A DNA stretch of 64,000 nt from Anseongella ginsenosidimutans (GTDB taxonomy: Bacteria > Bacteroidota > Bacteroidia > Sphingobacteriales > Sphingobacteriaceae): NCBI GenBank assembly GCA_029268045.1, contig JAJUHF010000001.1, positions 1 to 64,000 of the forward strand, written 5' to 3'. Shown here one piece after another: positions 46,456 through 55,195 of the stretch. Each line of letters starts with the position of its first letter. The first letter of the stretch is position 1. The position numbers and the translations under genes are program-made. The notes under the pieces were generated by a model. It was not told the DNA's origin. It ran no database searches and saw nothing but the letters and a program-made list of their open reading frames with translations.

Positions 46456-47307
46456 TTATTTAGGTTGTTCTTCCTTGCGGCGAAATTCCACCCTGTTCCC
46501 ATTGCATATGGCATCCAATTGATAGGTCTTCATCAGGGCCTTTAACAAAACCTGTGCGTTATCTGCGGGAAAAGTACCGTTGAACAGCCGGTTGCCCATC
46601 AGGGAATCGGGAAAGGAAACAGCCAGACCGAACTGATCCTCAATCTGTTGGCATACTTCCTTAAGGGGCGTATTGTCAAATAGAAGCTTCCCGTTTACCC
46701 AGGAAAAATACCGGGACGGATCCACCCTGGTTTTCATCGGGTGGCCCTCATTTCCTACTTTTGAAACCATTTCTCCCGGTACCATCCGGATCGCCGCCCG
46801 GTTTTCATATTGCAATTGCACGCTTCCCGAGTTCAACACCACGCGCTGTATTTCACCTCTTGCAAAAATATTGAATTCGGTCCCTAACACGCTTACCTGC
46901 ATCCCTCCCGGAGTACGGACAATGAAAGGCCGGTCATCCACCGTATGGACCACGGAAAACACAGCTTCTCCCCGGATTCTAGCCTGCCGCTTGCGGGACC
47001 ACCATGGATCGTTAAAACGCAGGGAAGAGTTTGAGTTCAATACCACACGGGAGCTGTCTGGCAGTATAATATGTTTCTGTTCCCCGTACCCCGTCGCATA
47101 CGTACGTTGAGAAGAGCGGCCTGAAATCCATATCGTTAGCAGTGCAGCCAGGACTACACTGGCCGCTGCAGCGAGCGTCCTTTTCCAGTTTATCTTAAGC
47201 ATCCCACTTCGTCTTACAGTGATTTGCCTTTTTTTTTCAATGGCATCCTGGAGACGGCTCCATTCCGTGTGGATCTCGTGTTCGTGCAGATCGTCCTCAA
47301 ATTTCAT
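46456..47307 (-). CDS. FecR-family anti-sigma factor
   Basis: This 283-residue protein has a short cytoplasmic part, one membrane helix (about 44-62) and a periplasmic FecR domain (T-G-Y-G-E-Q-K-H-I-I-L-P-D-S-S-R-V-V-L-N-S-N-S-S-L, then V-L-G-T-E-F-N-I-F-A). The C-terminal part (about 205-283) with F-D-N-T-P-L-K-E-V-C-Q-Q-I-E-D-Q-F resembles the STN-like domain that contacts the transporter. It lies between the ECF sigma gene (82 bases upstream) and the STN-SusC gene. It should hold the sigma factor until the transporter signals. Confidence 0.95.
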   Translation of the reverse strand: MKFEDDLHEHEIHTEWSRLQDAIEKKRQITVRRSGMLKINWKRTLAAAASVVLAALLTIWISGRSSQRTYATGYGEQKHIILPDSSRVVLNSNSSLRFNDPWWSRKRQARIRGEAVFSVVHTVDDRPFIVRTPGGMQVSVLGTEFNIFARGEIQRVVLNSGSVQLQYENRAAIRMVPGEMVSKVGNEGHPMKTRVDPSRYFSWVNGKLLFDNTPLKEVCQQIEDQFGLAVSFPDSLMGNRLFNGTFPADNAQVLLKALMKTYQLDAICNGNRVEFRRKEEQPK

Positions 47308-47389
47308 ATGAGTCGTTTAGGAGGTCTCTGTAACCCATATGAATAAGAGGGAAGGTGTGCTGTTTTTGTAGTGTCGCTTTGAAAAAAAA

Positions 47390-47974
47390 TCAGGTAGACC
47401 AGTTTAGGATTCCGGTGGAAAGAGGTGCTGCAGAACCTGCCACATCCTTGCTTTGCAATTCTTTCCGCAAACTCTTGATGCCCTTGGACACCAGATCCCG
47501 CGCGGTTTGATATTCTATACCCATTACATTCACAATCTGGTCGTAACTCAATTCCTGGCCGTATCGGAGGTAAATCGCTTCCCGGCGTCGATGGGGCAAC
47601 TTATTAAAGGCTTCTTTGAATCGGCTATCGAACAGGAGCTGGGATTCCCTGATAACGAATTGGTCTTCCACCGAAGCTTGTTTGACTTCCGGGATATCGT
47701 CATTGGACAACCTGCTTGCCTGCGCGACTTGTATAATCCGTCTCCGGAAAGCTACCAAGAGATAGTATTTAACCTGTTTTACCGAAGGCAGACGCTCCCT
47801 TCGCTCCCAAAGGTCGAGGAACATTTCATGCAGACAATCCATGACCACTTCTTTATCTGCAAAAATGGTGAAGCCGTAGTTGTAGAGTGGACGATAATAC
47901 CGGTGATACAGATTCCCAAACGCCTCCATATCACCCGTTCTGAATGCGTCCCACAATTGGTCAGCCGTATCCAT
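47390..47974 (-). CDS. ECF-type RNA polymerase sigma factor
   Basis: This 194-residue protein has sigma region 2 at about 20-85 (F-G-N-L-Y-H-R-Y-Y-R-P-L-Y-N-Y-G, D-C-L-H-E-M-F-L-D-L-W) and region 4 at about 120-170 (L-P-H-R-R-R-E-A-I-Y-L-R-Y-G-Q-E-L-S-Y-D-Q-I-V-N-V-M-G-I). It is the first gene of a sigma-fecR-susC-susD-dehydrogenase operon. ATG 47974 fits the family start and lies just four bases after the predicted -7 box, so if site D is its promoter the message is nearly leaderless. The sigma factor's own target promoter was not identified. Confidence 0.95.
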   Translation of the reverse strand: MDTADQLWDAFRTGDMEAFGNLYHRYYRPLYNYGFTIFADKEVVMDCLHEMFLDLWERRERLPSVKQVKYYLLVAFRRRIIQVAQASRLSNDDIPEVKQASVEDQFVIRESQLLFDSRFKEAFNKLPHRRREAIYLRYGQELSYDQIVNVMGIEYQTARDLVSKGIKSLRKELQSKDVAGSAAPLSTGILNWST

Positions 47975-47978
47975 GCAC

Positions 47979-48023
47979 CCAATATGTCCAATTAGAGGAC
48001 ACCTGCCATCCTGTGCTGTCCTG
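47979..48023 (-). promoter_or_regulatory. Direct-repeat promoter, site D
   Basis: Minus strand: CAGGACAGCACAGGATGG (48023-48006), 19 bases, then CATATTGG (47986-47979), a weak -7 box. The last bases of the repeat are TGG rather than TAG. It lies between the stop of the Gfo/Idh gene and the sigma-factor start, so it faces the sigma-fecR-susCD operon. Confidence 0.55.
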
Positions 48024-48024
48024 C

Positions 48025-49302
48025 TTAAATACCTATACTATAGGGTTTTCGGTATTTCTTTCCAAGCAATTTATTGGCGGCGCGGTTATTGGAACGCTCT
48101 TTAACGGGATCCCATTCCAGCGGGGTACCTAGCTTGTAGGCGATATTGGCCACGTTGCAGATCGAGGCAGACCGATGCCCTATTTCCACATCGCAAACCG
48201 GCAGCTCCCGCGTTTTGATACACTGCAACCAATCCTGATAGTGATTATCGCTTTTATACAGGCGCGTTTCCGTTGGCTTAATGGTCTGGGAGGCGATGGA
48301 CGCCGGATTGGTTTCCAGAAAGGACCGACTAACCTGAAGCTGCCCTTCGGTGCCGTTGAACTCGACCGCCCAGCCCCGATCGAAATCTTCGTGGGTCATG
48401 ACGACCCCGTTTTCATAGTGAAATTGCATCCCCCGCTTGGCGTTCCGATCCGGGGGCGGCACAAATGCCACCGGCCCTGAATGATCCATCTGAAGAGCCC
48501 ACTGGACAATGTCAAACATGTGCGCCCCCCAATCCGAAAGAATCCCCCCGCCGTATTCTTCGTAATACCGCCACATGGGGAAACCATCGAACGATGGCGG
48601 AGGAGCCATAACCGCGTTAAAGGGACGGGCAGGCGCCGGACCCAGCCAGGCGTCCCAGTCCAAACCTTCCGGACCGGGTTCGGCGGGAAGGTCGCAGGGA
48701 ACAGCAGGGTCCCCGACATTCACCCTGACCGATTGAACTTCCCCAATGTATCCGTTCACCACCAGCTCGCATGCATGCCGGAATCGTTCCCAGGAGCGTT
48801 GCATGCTGCCGGTCTGCAGGATCCGCCCGTGTTTGCGGGCTGCATTGGCCATGGCCCTTCCCTCTTGGACCGTATGCGATAAAGGTTTCTCACAAAACAC
48901 GTCTTTTCCCGATTCCATGGCCGCAATGGCCGGGATGGCATGCCAGTGATCGGGAGTCACAATGACGACCGCATCCACTTTTTCCAGTAATTCGTGATAG
49001 TCCGTGTGAGCGGTTGTCGCGTTGTAGGAGGGCCTGCCAAGCTTTTCCGCATACCGCGCATTCAATTGCTTTACAAAACGATCCAGTTTTTGCCGATACA
49101 CGTCGCAGGCGGCGGTCACCCGGCATTCATCCAGTTTCAAAAATTGTCCGGCAAGGCCATGGCTTTGCTTGCCGGTACCGATTATTCCCAAGGTTATCTG
49201 ATCGTTGGGTGCGGTGAAGCCCTTGCCGAGCACGTGTCGGGGAACGATCGAAAACAGGGTGGCCGAAGCCAGCGTGGATTGCAGGAACGTCCTTCTTTTC
49301 AT
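48025..49302 (-). CDS. Gfo/Idh/MocA-family oxidoreductase with Tat-type signal
   Basis: This 425-residue protein begins M-K-R-R-T-F-L-Q-S-T-L-A-S-A-T, a twin-arginine type signal, so it is probably exported with its NAD(P) already bound. The Rossmann motif is L-G-I-I-G-T-G-K-Q-S-H-G, the conserved lysine is in C-E-K-P-L-S-H-T, and the C-terminal active-site part is G-G-G-I-L-S-D-W-G-A-H-M-F-D-I-V. Many Bacteroidota have such periplasmic Gfo/Idh proteins near glycan genes; they oxidise or rearrange sugars in place. It lies 34 bases after the kinase and is probably the last gene of the rhamnose operon. A good ribosome site (GGAGG-like) precedes the ATG. Confidence 0.9.
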   Translation of the reverse strand: MKRRTFLQSTLASATLFSIVPRHVLGKGFTAPNDQITLGIIGTGKQSHGLAGQFLKLDECRVTAACDVYRQKLDRFVKQLNARYAEKLGRPSYNATTAHTDYHELLEKVDAVVIVTPDHWHAIPAIAAMESGKDVFCEKPLSHTVQEGRAMANAARKHGRILQTGSMQRSWERFRHACELVVNGYIGEVQSVRVNVGDPAVPCDLPAEPGPEGLDWDAWLGPAPARPFNAVMAPPPSFDGFPMWRYYEEYGGGILSDWGAHMFDIVQWALQMDHSGPVAFVPPPDRNAKRGMQFHYENGVVMTHEDFDRGWAVEFNGTEGQLQVSRSFLETNPASIASQTIKPTETRLYKSDNHYQDWLQCIKTRELPVCDVEIGHRSASICNVANIAYKLGTPLEWDPVKERSNNRAANKLLGKKYRKPYSIGI

Positions 49303-49336
49303 TCTACCGGAGGTTTAGGTTTTTATTGCATAAATC

Positions 49337-50620
49337 TTAAAAGAGACCCAGATGCATGGCAGCCCCCAAGGCTGTACCCTCGTGAAACCCAAGCGATTCA
49401 ATGGACAGTCCGGGAAACTCCCGCCGCAGCATGGCGATGAACAGAGGGTTTTTACTGAAACCGCCATCTATATACAGTGTCTGGTGTTTCCCGTCGGTGC
49501 CGGCCGCCAGGCGGACTGCCCGCGCCTGCTTCTTTACCAGCGCCCGCATAAGGGTGGCGTACGCATGCCTGAACTCTTTAAACCGGCGCATATCCCATTG
49601 CTCGAAATCCTCGTCCAGTCCGTTGAGTTCCAAGGTGCTCCATTTTTCGACTTCTTCCCGGTCCCAGCCTATTATTTTGATTGCCGCGGGATGAAAGATG
49701 CTTTCCAGGCGCTTGAGCATTTCATCGTGATAATGTCCCAGGAAAAAGCGGGAAGCACGAACCGTCCCCCCCTGGGGAGTCATGAAATTCAGGCAATCCG
49801 CACGGAGCAGTTCCGGACTCAGCGCTTCGCGGGCATAGGGGTTGAGTGTAATACCCCAGGTACCGGTAGACAGCAGCATAAATGAGCTGGTTGCCCGCTT
49901 CCGATAGGGAATAAGCGCGGAAGAACTATCGTGCAGACCGGTTCCAATGGGCAGGTAATCGCCGCGGAACGGAATGGCGCCATTGAAGGGATCGGTCACC
50001 AGCGGGGGAAACAGCACATCCAGCTTCTCTTCCCTGACCCACCGGTGGTACTGGCCGGCGCTGAAATCCCATAAGCCCGTGTGGCAGCCCACGCTGGTAT
50101 ACTCCGAGCAAAGCTCCCCGCCAAGCAAATAGGAAAAATACTGCGGAAGGTGAAGCGAATACCTGATCTTCCTGAAAAGTTCCGGCCGCATGTATTTCAG
50201 CCAATAGAGCTGAAGTCCGGAATTCAGCATACCCAGCGGAGGGGAAGCGGTTTCGGTCGAAAACCGGATCTCATCCCCGTACTTGGCCCGAAACTCCGCA
50301 AGCAGCTTTTCAGGAAAAGGCTTGAGGTAATTATAGAGCCGGCCAAGGGGCTTTCCCTTTTCGTCCAGGTGCACAAAACTTGCACCGTAGGTTGTGAAGT
50401 TAAGCGCCCGGATGTCAAAACGGCGGTCGTCTTCCAGCTTCTTCCAGGTAGCCTGTACCCAATCGCTCACCTCCGCCAGATTTTCACAGGGGAAGCCGTC
50501 TTCGTCCGTGATTTCGTCAAATTGCCGGGAAAAAGAGTGTACCACCTGGTATTGCTCGTCGAAAAGCAATACTTTTTTATTCGTTTTACCTATATCAAAT
50601 ACTGCAATACAAGGAATCAT
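49337..50620 (-). CDS. rhaB: FGGY-family carbohydrate kinase, probable L-rhamnulokinase
   Basis: This 427-residue kinase starts with the ATP/sugar motif V-F-D-I-G-K-T-N-K-K. It has F-T-T-Y-G-A-S-F, G-T-G-L-H-D-S-S-S-A and L-S-T-G-T-W-G-I-T-L-N-P in the FGGY core. The last part, I-D-G-G-F-S-K-N-P-L-F, is the second ATP motif. Its place, directly after the rhamnose isomerase gene (10 bases) in an operon with rhamnulose-1-phosphate aldolase and rhamnose transporter, points to phosphorylation of L-rhamnulose. It is shorter than the E. coli RhaB (489 residues from memory), so the symbol is given by context. Confidence 0.85.
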   Translation of the reverse strand: MIPCIAVFDIGKTNKKVLLFDEQYQVVHSFSRQFDEITDEDGFPCENLAEVSDWVQATWKKLEDDRRFDIRALNFTTYGASFVHLDEKGKPLGRLYNYLKPFPEKLLAEFRAKYGDEIRFSTETASPPLGMLNSGLQLYWLKYMRPELFRKIRYSLHLPQYFSYLLGGELCSEYTSVGCHTGLWDFSAGQYHRWVREEKLDVLFPPLVTDPFNGAIPFRGDYLPIGTGLHDSSSALIPYRKRATSSFMLLSTGTWGITLNPYAREALSPELLRADCLNFMTPQGGTVRASRFFLGHYHDEMLKRLESIFHPAAIKIIGWDREEVEKWSTLELNGLDEDFEQWDMRRFKEFRHAYATLMRALVKKQARAVRLAAGTDGKHQTLYIDGGFSKNPLFIAMLRREFPGLSIESLGFHEGTALGAAMHLGLF

Positions 50621-50630
50621 CGTGAATTAG

Positions 50631-51914
50631 CTACAATCCGGTGGCTTGCGACGACATGCCCCGTTCTTCAATCAGCCGCCGGCGGATGTTCAATTCCCGG
50701 AACAGCCCAATGGGGTCCAACGCGCCGCCCGACCGCAGCATGGCTTCTCTCACAAGCGGCCGGACATCGGTCCGGAACGCATCCTGAAGAAGCTGTTGTG
50801 CCCCCACCGCGTCGTTCTCCTGTTGGGCGACGGCCAGCGCCTCCCGGTCAATGAGCAGCGCCTGCGCGTAGGCGATCAGGATCGCTTCGACCGATTGCAG
50901 AAGATCTTCCAGCGGATCTTTCACATTATGGCTGGCGTCGATCATCCACGCATACGCATTGCTATCGCCTCCGGCAAGCCGGATTCCATCCACCAATTCG
51001 TTAAAGATAAGAAAAAGCAGATAAGGCCGGATGCTTCCCACGGTAAGGTCGTCGTCGCCGTACCGGGAATCATTGAAATGAAAACCGCCCAGTTTTCTTT
51101 CGTTGATCAAAATGCCTACGATCTGTTCCAGATTGGTATTGGGCAGGTGATGTCCCAGATCAACCAATACGTTGGCCTTTTCGCCCAATTTGGTGCAGAA
51201 CAGGTGAGACGTTCCCCAGTCCTGGATTACGGTCGAATAAAAGTTGGGTTCATACGGTTTATATTCCACCAGAAACTGCCAGTCTTCGGGCAGGGCTTCG
51301 TAAATTGCCTGGAGGCTTTCCAGCGTCCGGTTGAATGCCCCTGCGAAATTCTGCTGCCCAGGGAAACAGGATCCATCGGAAAGCCACAGGGAAAGCGCTT
51401 TGGAACCCAAAGCCATTCCGTGCCGGATCACTTCAAGGTTATGTTCCACCGCCTGACGCCGGACAGCGGGGGCGGTATGACTGAGTGACCCGAACTTATA
51501 GGAAAGTTCCTGACCGGGCTGATCCTGAAACGTATTTGAGTTTACGGCATCGAACCGGATCCCGAACGCAGCTGCCTGATTTCGGATCCTGGCCGCGTCT
51601 TCTGGAATATCCCAGGGGATATGCAGGGATATCCGTCCGCTGCTTCGGTTCAGTGCATGCAACAGTCCGATGTCTTCGATCTTCTGCTCCAAGTTGCCCG
51701 GTTCGCCTCCTCCGGGGAATCGACCGAAACGGGTTCCGCCCGTTCCGAGGGCCCAGCTTGGAATCGCTACCTGAAAATCCTGTAACCGGTTGATTAGTAC
51801 CTGTGTCCGGATTCCCTTATCGGAAAGCTCTTCTTCCAGCCGGGCTAGCTGTCGTGCATGTTTTACCCGGAACCGCTCATTGAAAGCGTCCAGCGCGTCT
51901 TTCTCGATGATCAT
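50631..51914 (-). CDS. rhaI: L-rhamnose isomerase (RhaI type)
   Basis: This 427-residue TIM-barrel isomerase resembles the Pseudomonas-type L-rhamnose isomerase rather than E. coli RhaA. Metal and catalytic blocks are Glu in V-E-Y-K-P-Y-E-P, Asp in V-L-V-D-L-G-H-H-L, His in G-F-H-F-N-D-S-R and Asp in G-D-D-D-L-T-V-G-S. Early W-A-L-G-T-G-G-T-R-F is a further family mark. It converts L-rhamnose to L-rhamnulose in the cytoplasm. It lies between the aldolase/dehydrogenase (14 bases) and kinase genes, in the order of the pathway. Confidence 0.92.
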   Translation of the reverse strand: MIIEKDALDAFNERFRVKHARQLARLEEELSDKGIRTQVLINRLQDFQVAIPSWALGTGGTRFGRFPGGGEPGNLEQKIEDIGLLHALNRSSGRISLHIPWDIPEDAARIRNQAAAFGIRFDAVNSNTFQDQPGQELSYKFGSLSHTAPAVRRQAVEHNLEVIRHGMALGSKALSLWLSDGSCFPGQQNFAGAFNRTLESLQAIYEALPEDWQFLVEYKPYEPNFYSTVIQDWGTSHLFCTKLGEKANVLVDLGHHLPNTNLEQIVGILINERKLGGFHFNDSRYGDDDLTVGSIRPYLLFLIFNELVDGIRLAGGDSNAYAWMIDASHNVKDPLEDLLQSVEAILIAYAQALLIDREALAVAQQENDAVGAQQLLQDAFRTDVRPLVREAMLRSGGALDPIGLFRELNIRRRLIEERGMSSQATGL

Positions 51915-51928
51915 CCCGCAAAGCCCTT

Positions 51929-54040
51929 TTATCTGACGAAGGTGGCAGGAATCCCACCGTCCACATTCAATACGTTGCCCGTACTCTTCTTCAAAAGCCC
52001 GCTGACAAATGCGAATACCGCCCCGGCAATGTCCGCGGCAGAAATCGTCTCATTCAGGATGGTTCGCTTGGCATAGTAGGCCGGCAGTTCGTCAACGGTG
52101 ATCCCGTACGCTTTGGCCCGGCCTTCCGCCCAGCCGCTTTCCCAGATTTTGCTGCCTTCGATTACGGCGTCGGGATTGACTACGTTGACACGCACCTTGT
52201 CCGGGCCCAGTTCGGCGGCAAGCAAACGGGACATATGCAGTTGGGCCGCTTTGGCGGACCCGTAACCCACGTTATTGGGTCCGGACATGAGGGCGTTCTT
52301 GCTGGCAATATTAACAATATCGCCACCCATCTGCTGCTGCTTTAAAATGGCGGCCCCTTCTCTTGATACCAGGAATTGTCCTTTCACAAGCACGTCGTAC
52401 AGGATATCCCAGTCTTTCTCGGTCGTTTCCAGGAGGGATTTCGAAATGGATAATCCGGCGCAATTGACCAGGATATCCACTCCACCGTATTGCAGTTTGG
52501 TGATCTTGAGTGCTTCAGCCACTTTCTCGGCGCTGGTTACATCGGCGGGCGCAATGGCCGTCACATCCTTGCTGAATAGTGCATCAAATTCGGCTTTGGT
52601 ATCGACCAACGCATTCTCGTCAATGTCTGACAACACCACGCAGGCGCCTTCGGCCAGAAAGCGTTGGGCAATGGCCTTCCCGATCCCGCCCGATCCGCCG
52701 GTTACAAAGGCTACCTTTCTGGAAAGCGGCTTTTCCTGGGGCATCCGCTGCAATTTCGCTTCTTCCAGCAGCCAGTATTCAATATCAAAGGCTTCCTGTT
52801 CGGGCAGGGAGACGTAAGAGGAAACCGCCTCGGCTCCCTTCATCACGTTGATCGCGTTGATGTAAAACTCAGCCGAAACGCGGGTAGTCTGCTTGTCTTT
52901 GGCAAAGGCAAACATTCCCACTCCGGGATACAGAATGATTACCGGATTGGGATCCCGGACCGCGGGGCTGTTATCCCGCTTGCAGCGGTCGTAATAGGCT
53001 TGGTAATCTTTTCGGTACGCCTCAAACTGCGGACGCAGGTGATTGACTATTTCTTCGGGCGAGGCCTCCAGTTTCTCCAGAGGCAGATCCAGGACAAGCG
53101 GTCGGATCTTGGTCCGCAGGAAATGGTCGGGACAACTGGTACCCATGGGCGCCAGGCGCTCCAGGTCATGGCTGCCGATGAATTCGAGCACGCGGGGATC
53201 GTCGGTGAAATGACCGATCATGGCGCGTTGTTCGGAAGCAAGCCCACGCAGGTACGGGATTAAGCGGGCGGCCACGTCCCGCCGCTTGCCTTCTTCCAGG
53301 GCGGCCACCTTTTGCCCCCCGAAGACAGGTCGTTTCTTACCATAGTGTTCTTCCAGGTAAACAGCCGCCTTTTCGATGGTTTCCAGCGTGTTCAAATAGG
53401 ATTCGTAGGCGGTGTCTCCCCAGGTGAACAAACCGTGTCCCCCGAGCATGATGCCGCGAATACCCGGATTGTCCCGGACCGCCTGTTCCATCTGAAGCCC
53501 CAGGTCGAAGCCCGGACGCTGCCAGGGAACCCAGGCCAGCTCCCCGCCAAAAAGTTCGCGGGTAATGGCCTCGCCGTCTTTTGAGGCACAAATGGCAATG
53601 ATGGCGTCGGGGTGAAGGTGATCCACGTGCTTGAAGGGCAGGAAGGCGTGCAGGGGGGTGTCAATGGAAGGCGCCTTCGAATCCAGGTCATATATGCAAT
53701 GGTTGAACAATCCCACCATTTCGTCTTCAAATTCAATGCCCCGGTACCTCTTTTTAAGGTCGTGCAACCGGTCCAAATAAAGGCCGGCCAGCCCGTTCCG
53801 TTTGAGCGTCCCGAGGTCGCCGCCGGAACCTTTTACCCAGAGTACATCCACTTCGTTTCCGGTCAGCGGATCGATCTCCCGGGTTTTACAGCTTGTATTT
53901 CCGCCGGCGTAATTCGTAAGCCGAAGATCGGCCCCCAATAAATTGGAGCGGTAGAGCAACAGGCCGATTTCGTCATTTTCCAAAGCCTTCGCTTTGTTTT
54001 CATCCCATAGGTAGCTTACGTGTTTAAACTTTGTATCCAT
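51929..54040 (-). CDS. rhaEW: Bifunctional rhamnulose-1-phosphate aldolase / short-chain dehydrogenase
   Basis: This 703-residue fusion has an N-terminal class-II aldolase/adducin domain (about 20-400; G-G-N-T-S-C-K, D-H-L-H-P-D-A-I-I-A, L-G-G-H-G-L-F-T-W). A C-terminal short-chain dehydrogenase follows (about 430-700; V-A-F-V-T-G-G-S-G-G-I-G-K, N-C-A-G-L-S, and catalytic Y-G-S-A-K). The aldolase splits L-rhamnulose-1-phosphate to dihydroxyacetone phosphate and L-lactaldehyde; the dehydrogenase part works on lactaldehyde. This fused form is known from rhamnose operons of many bacteria. It sits between the transporter (14 bases) and the isomerase. Confidence 0.93.
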   Translation of the reverse strand: MDTKFKHVSYLWDENKAKALENDEIGLLLYRSNLLGADLRLTNYAGGNTSCKTREIDPLTGNEVDVLWVKGSGGDLGTLKRNGLAGLYLDRLHDLKKRYRGIEFEDEMVGLFNHCIYDLDSKAPSIDTPLHAFLPFKHVDHLHPDAIIAICASKDGEAITRELFGGELAWVPWQRPGFDLGLQMEQAVRDNPGIRGIMLGGHGLFTWGDTAYESYLNTLETIEKAAVYLEEHYGKKRPVFGGQKVAALEEGKRRDVAARLIPYLRGLASEQRAMIGHFTDDPRVLEFIGSHDLERLAPMGTSCPDHFLRTKIRPLVLDLPLEKLEASPEEIVNHLRPQFEAYRKDYQAYYDRCKRDNSPAVRDPNPVIILYPGVGMFAFAKDKQTTRVSAEFYINAINVMKGAEAVSSYVSLPEQEAFDIEYWLLEEAKLQRMPQEKPLSRKVAFVTGGSGGIGKAIAQRFLAEGACVVLSDIDENALVDTKAEFDALFSKDVTAIAPADVTSAEKVAEALKITKLQYGGVDILVNCAGLSISKSLLETTEKDWDILYDVLVKGQFLVSREGAAILKQQQMGGDIVNIASKNALMSGPNNVGYGSAKAAQLHMSRLLAAELGPDKVRVNVVNPDAVIEGSKIWESGWAEGRAKAYGITVDELPAYYAKRTILNETISAADIAGAVFAFVSGLLKKSTGNVLNVDGGIPATFVR

Positions 54041-54054
54041 TGTAAAACATGATT

Positions 54055-55113
54055 TTAATAAGTCAGGGAATTGCCGTATCCAACGATCACCACCGATAGA
54101 ATGATCACGACAATTCCGGTTAATATCGTGTTGAATGTTTTTCTGCTAACCCCCGCCCATTCTTTCAGAGCCATTCCCCATAAGTTGGATGCCAGGATGA
54201 TAAAGGCCATATGCAGTATCCAGGAACTGGCTCCGTTCCCCAATTTGCTTTCCCCCATTCCGTAAAAGAAAAACTGAAGAAACCAGGTCGTGCCGGCCAG
54301 CGCGGAAAACAGGTAGTTTCTTGCGAGCGGCGCGTTTGGGTTTACATAGTCCCGGAATGTTCTGTTTCGCGCATTCAGCATGAGACACCAAATCAGGTTG
54401 GTGGTGAGGCCTCCCCATAAAATAATCACAAAACTCACGTTATTCCGGAACAGGGGGTTGGCTCCGGCCAGTTCCGCCGCCTGGGCCAGGGGTTTACCCG
54501 CTTCGATCCCGTAATTGAAACAGGCGCTGAGGATCCCTGATACGATGGCTACTACCAGCCCTTTTCTTACCGAAAACTCGTTCCCCTGCCGCCTGTGCTG
54601 AGGGCTGTCCAGTTCTCTTTCCTTGCGGACCCCCGCTTTTCCGCATAGGTAAATCCCCAGCAAACAAACCGCCACACCGGCCAGCACCCATCTGCCCCCC
54701 ACGTGATGGAGCATGGCCGAAAACGTACCCTCGGTTTCTGTGGTAAATACATCGCGGTAAATCGGCGGAAGAAGGGCTCCGAAGGCGGAAGTAAAACCCA
54801 GTGCCACCGATTGGCCCAGCGATACCCCCAGGTAGCGTATGCCCAAACCAAAGGTAAGGCCCCCGATCCCCCAGAGGAAGCCCATGGCGTAGGTCCAGAA
54901 AACCACCTCGTCCGGGGAACTTCCGATGATTGCCATTAACCCGGGAACGGTTAACCAGGCTGCAATAAAAGGAACGATCATCCAGGAAAACAGTCCGCCC
55001 ACGATCCAGAAGCTTTCCCACGCCCAGTTTCTGACCTTTTTAAAAGGTATGTAGAAACTACCGGATGCAAAACCTCCGATGGCATGAAAAATAACTCCTA
55101 AAACTGCTCCCAT
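54055..55113 (-). CDS. rhaT: L-rhamnose/proton symporter (RhaT family)
   Basis: This 352-residue, ten-helix inner-membrane protein matches RhaT: G-G-F-A-S-G-S-F-Y-I-P-F-K-K-V near the start, W-G-I-G-G-L-T-F-G-L-G-I-R-Y-L-G-V-S-L-G, then W-G-G-L-T-T-N-L-I-W-C and F-F-Y-G-M-G-E-S-K-L-G. It imports L-rhamnose with a proton. It is the first gene of the rhamnose operon and is preceded, about 50 bases upstream, by direct-repeat site C. Confidence 0.93.
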   Translation of the reverse strand: MGAVLGVIFHAIGGFASGSFYIPFKKVRNWAWESFWIVGGLFSWMIVPFIAAWLTVPGLMAIIGSSPDEVVFWTYAMGFLWGIGGLTFGLGIRYLGVSLGQSVALGFTSAFGALLPPIYRDVFTTETEGTFSAMLHHVGGRWVLAGVAVCLLGIYLCGKAGVRKERELDSPQHRRQGNEFSVRKGLVVAIVSGILSACFNYGIEAGKPLAQAAELAGANPLFRNNVSFVIILWGGLTTNLIWCLMLNARNRTFRDYVNPNAPLARNYLFSALAGTTWFLQFFFYGMGESKLGNGASSWILHMAFIILASNLWGMALKEWAGVSRKTFNTILTGIVVIILSVVIVGYGNSLTY

Positions 55114-55137
55114 ATACTACTGGTAATTCTCAAGGTG

Positions 55138-55182
55138 TAATGTTAAGAAGGAATCGGATGAAAACTATCCTGTTCTGTCCTG
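55138..55182 (-). promoter_or_regulatory. Direct-repeat promoter, site C (rhamnose operon)
   Basis: Minus strand: CAGGACAGAACAGGATAG (55182-55165), 19 bases, then TAACATTA (55145-55138), a weaker -7 box keeping TA. It faces rhaT, whose ATG is about 25 bases downstream of the box. The stop of the previous gene lies 13 bases before the repeat. Confidence 0.6.
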
Positions 55183-55195
55183 TGAACAGCGCTTG

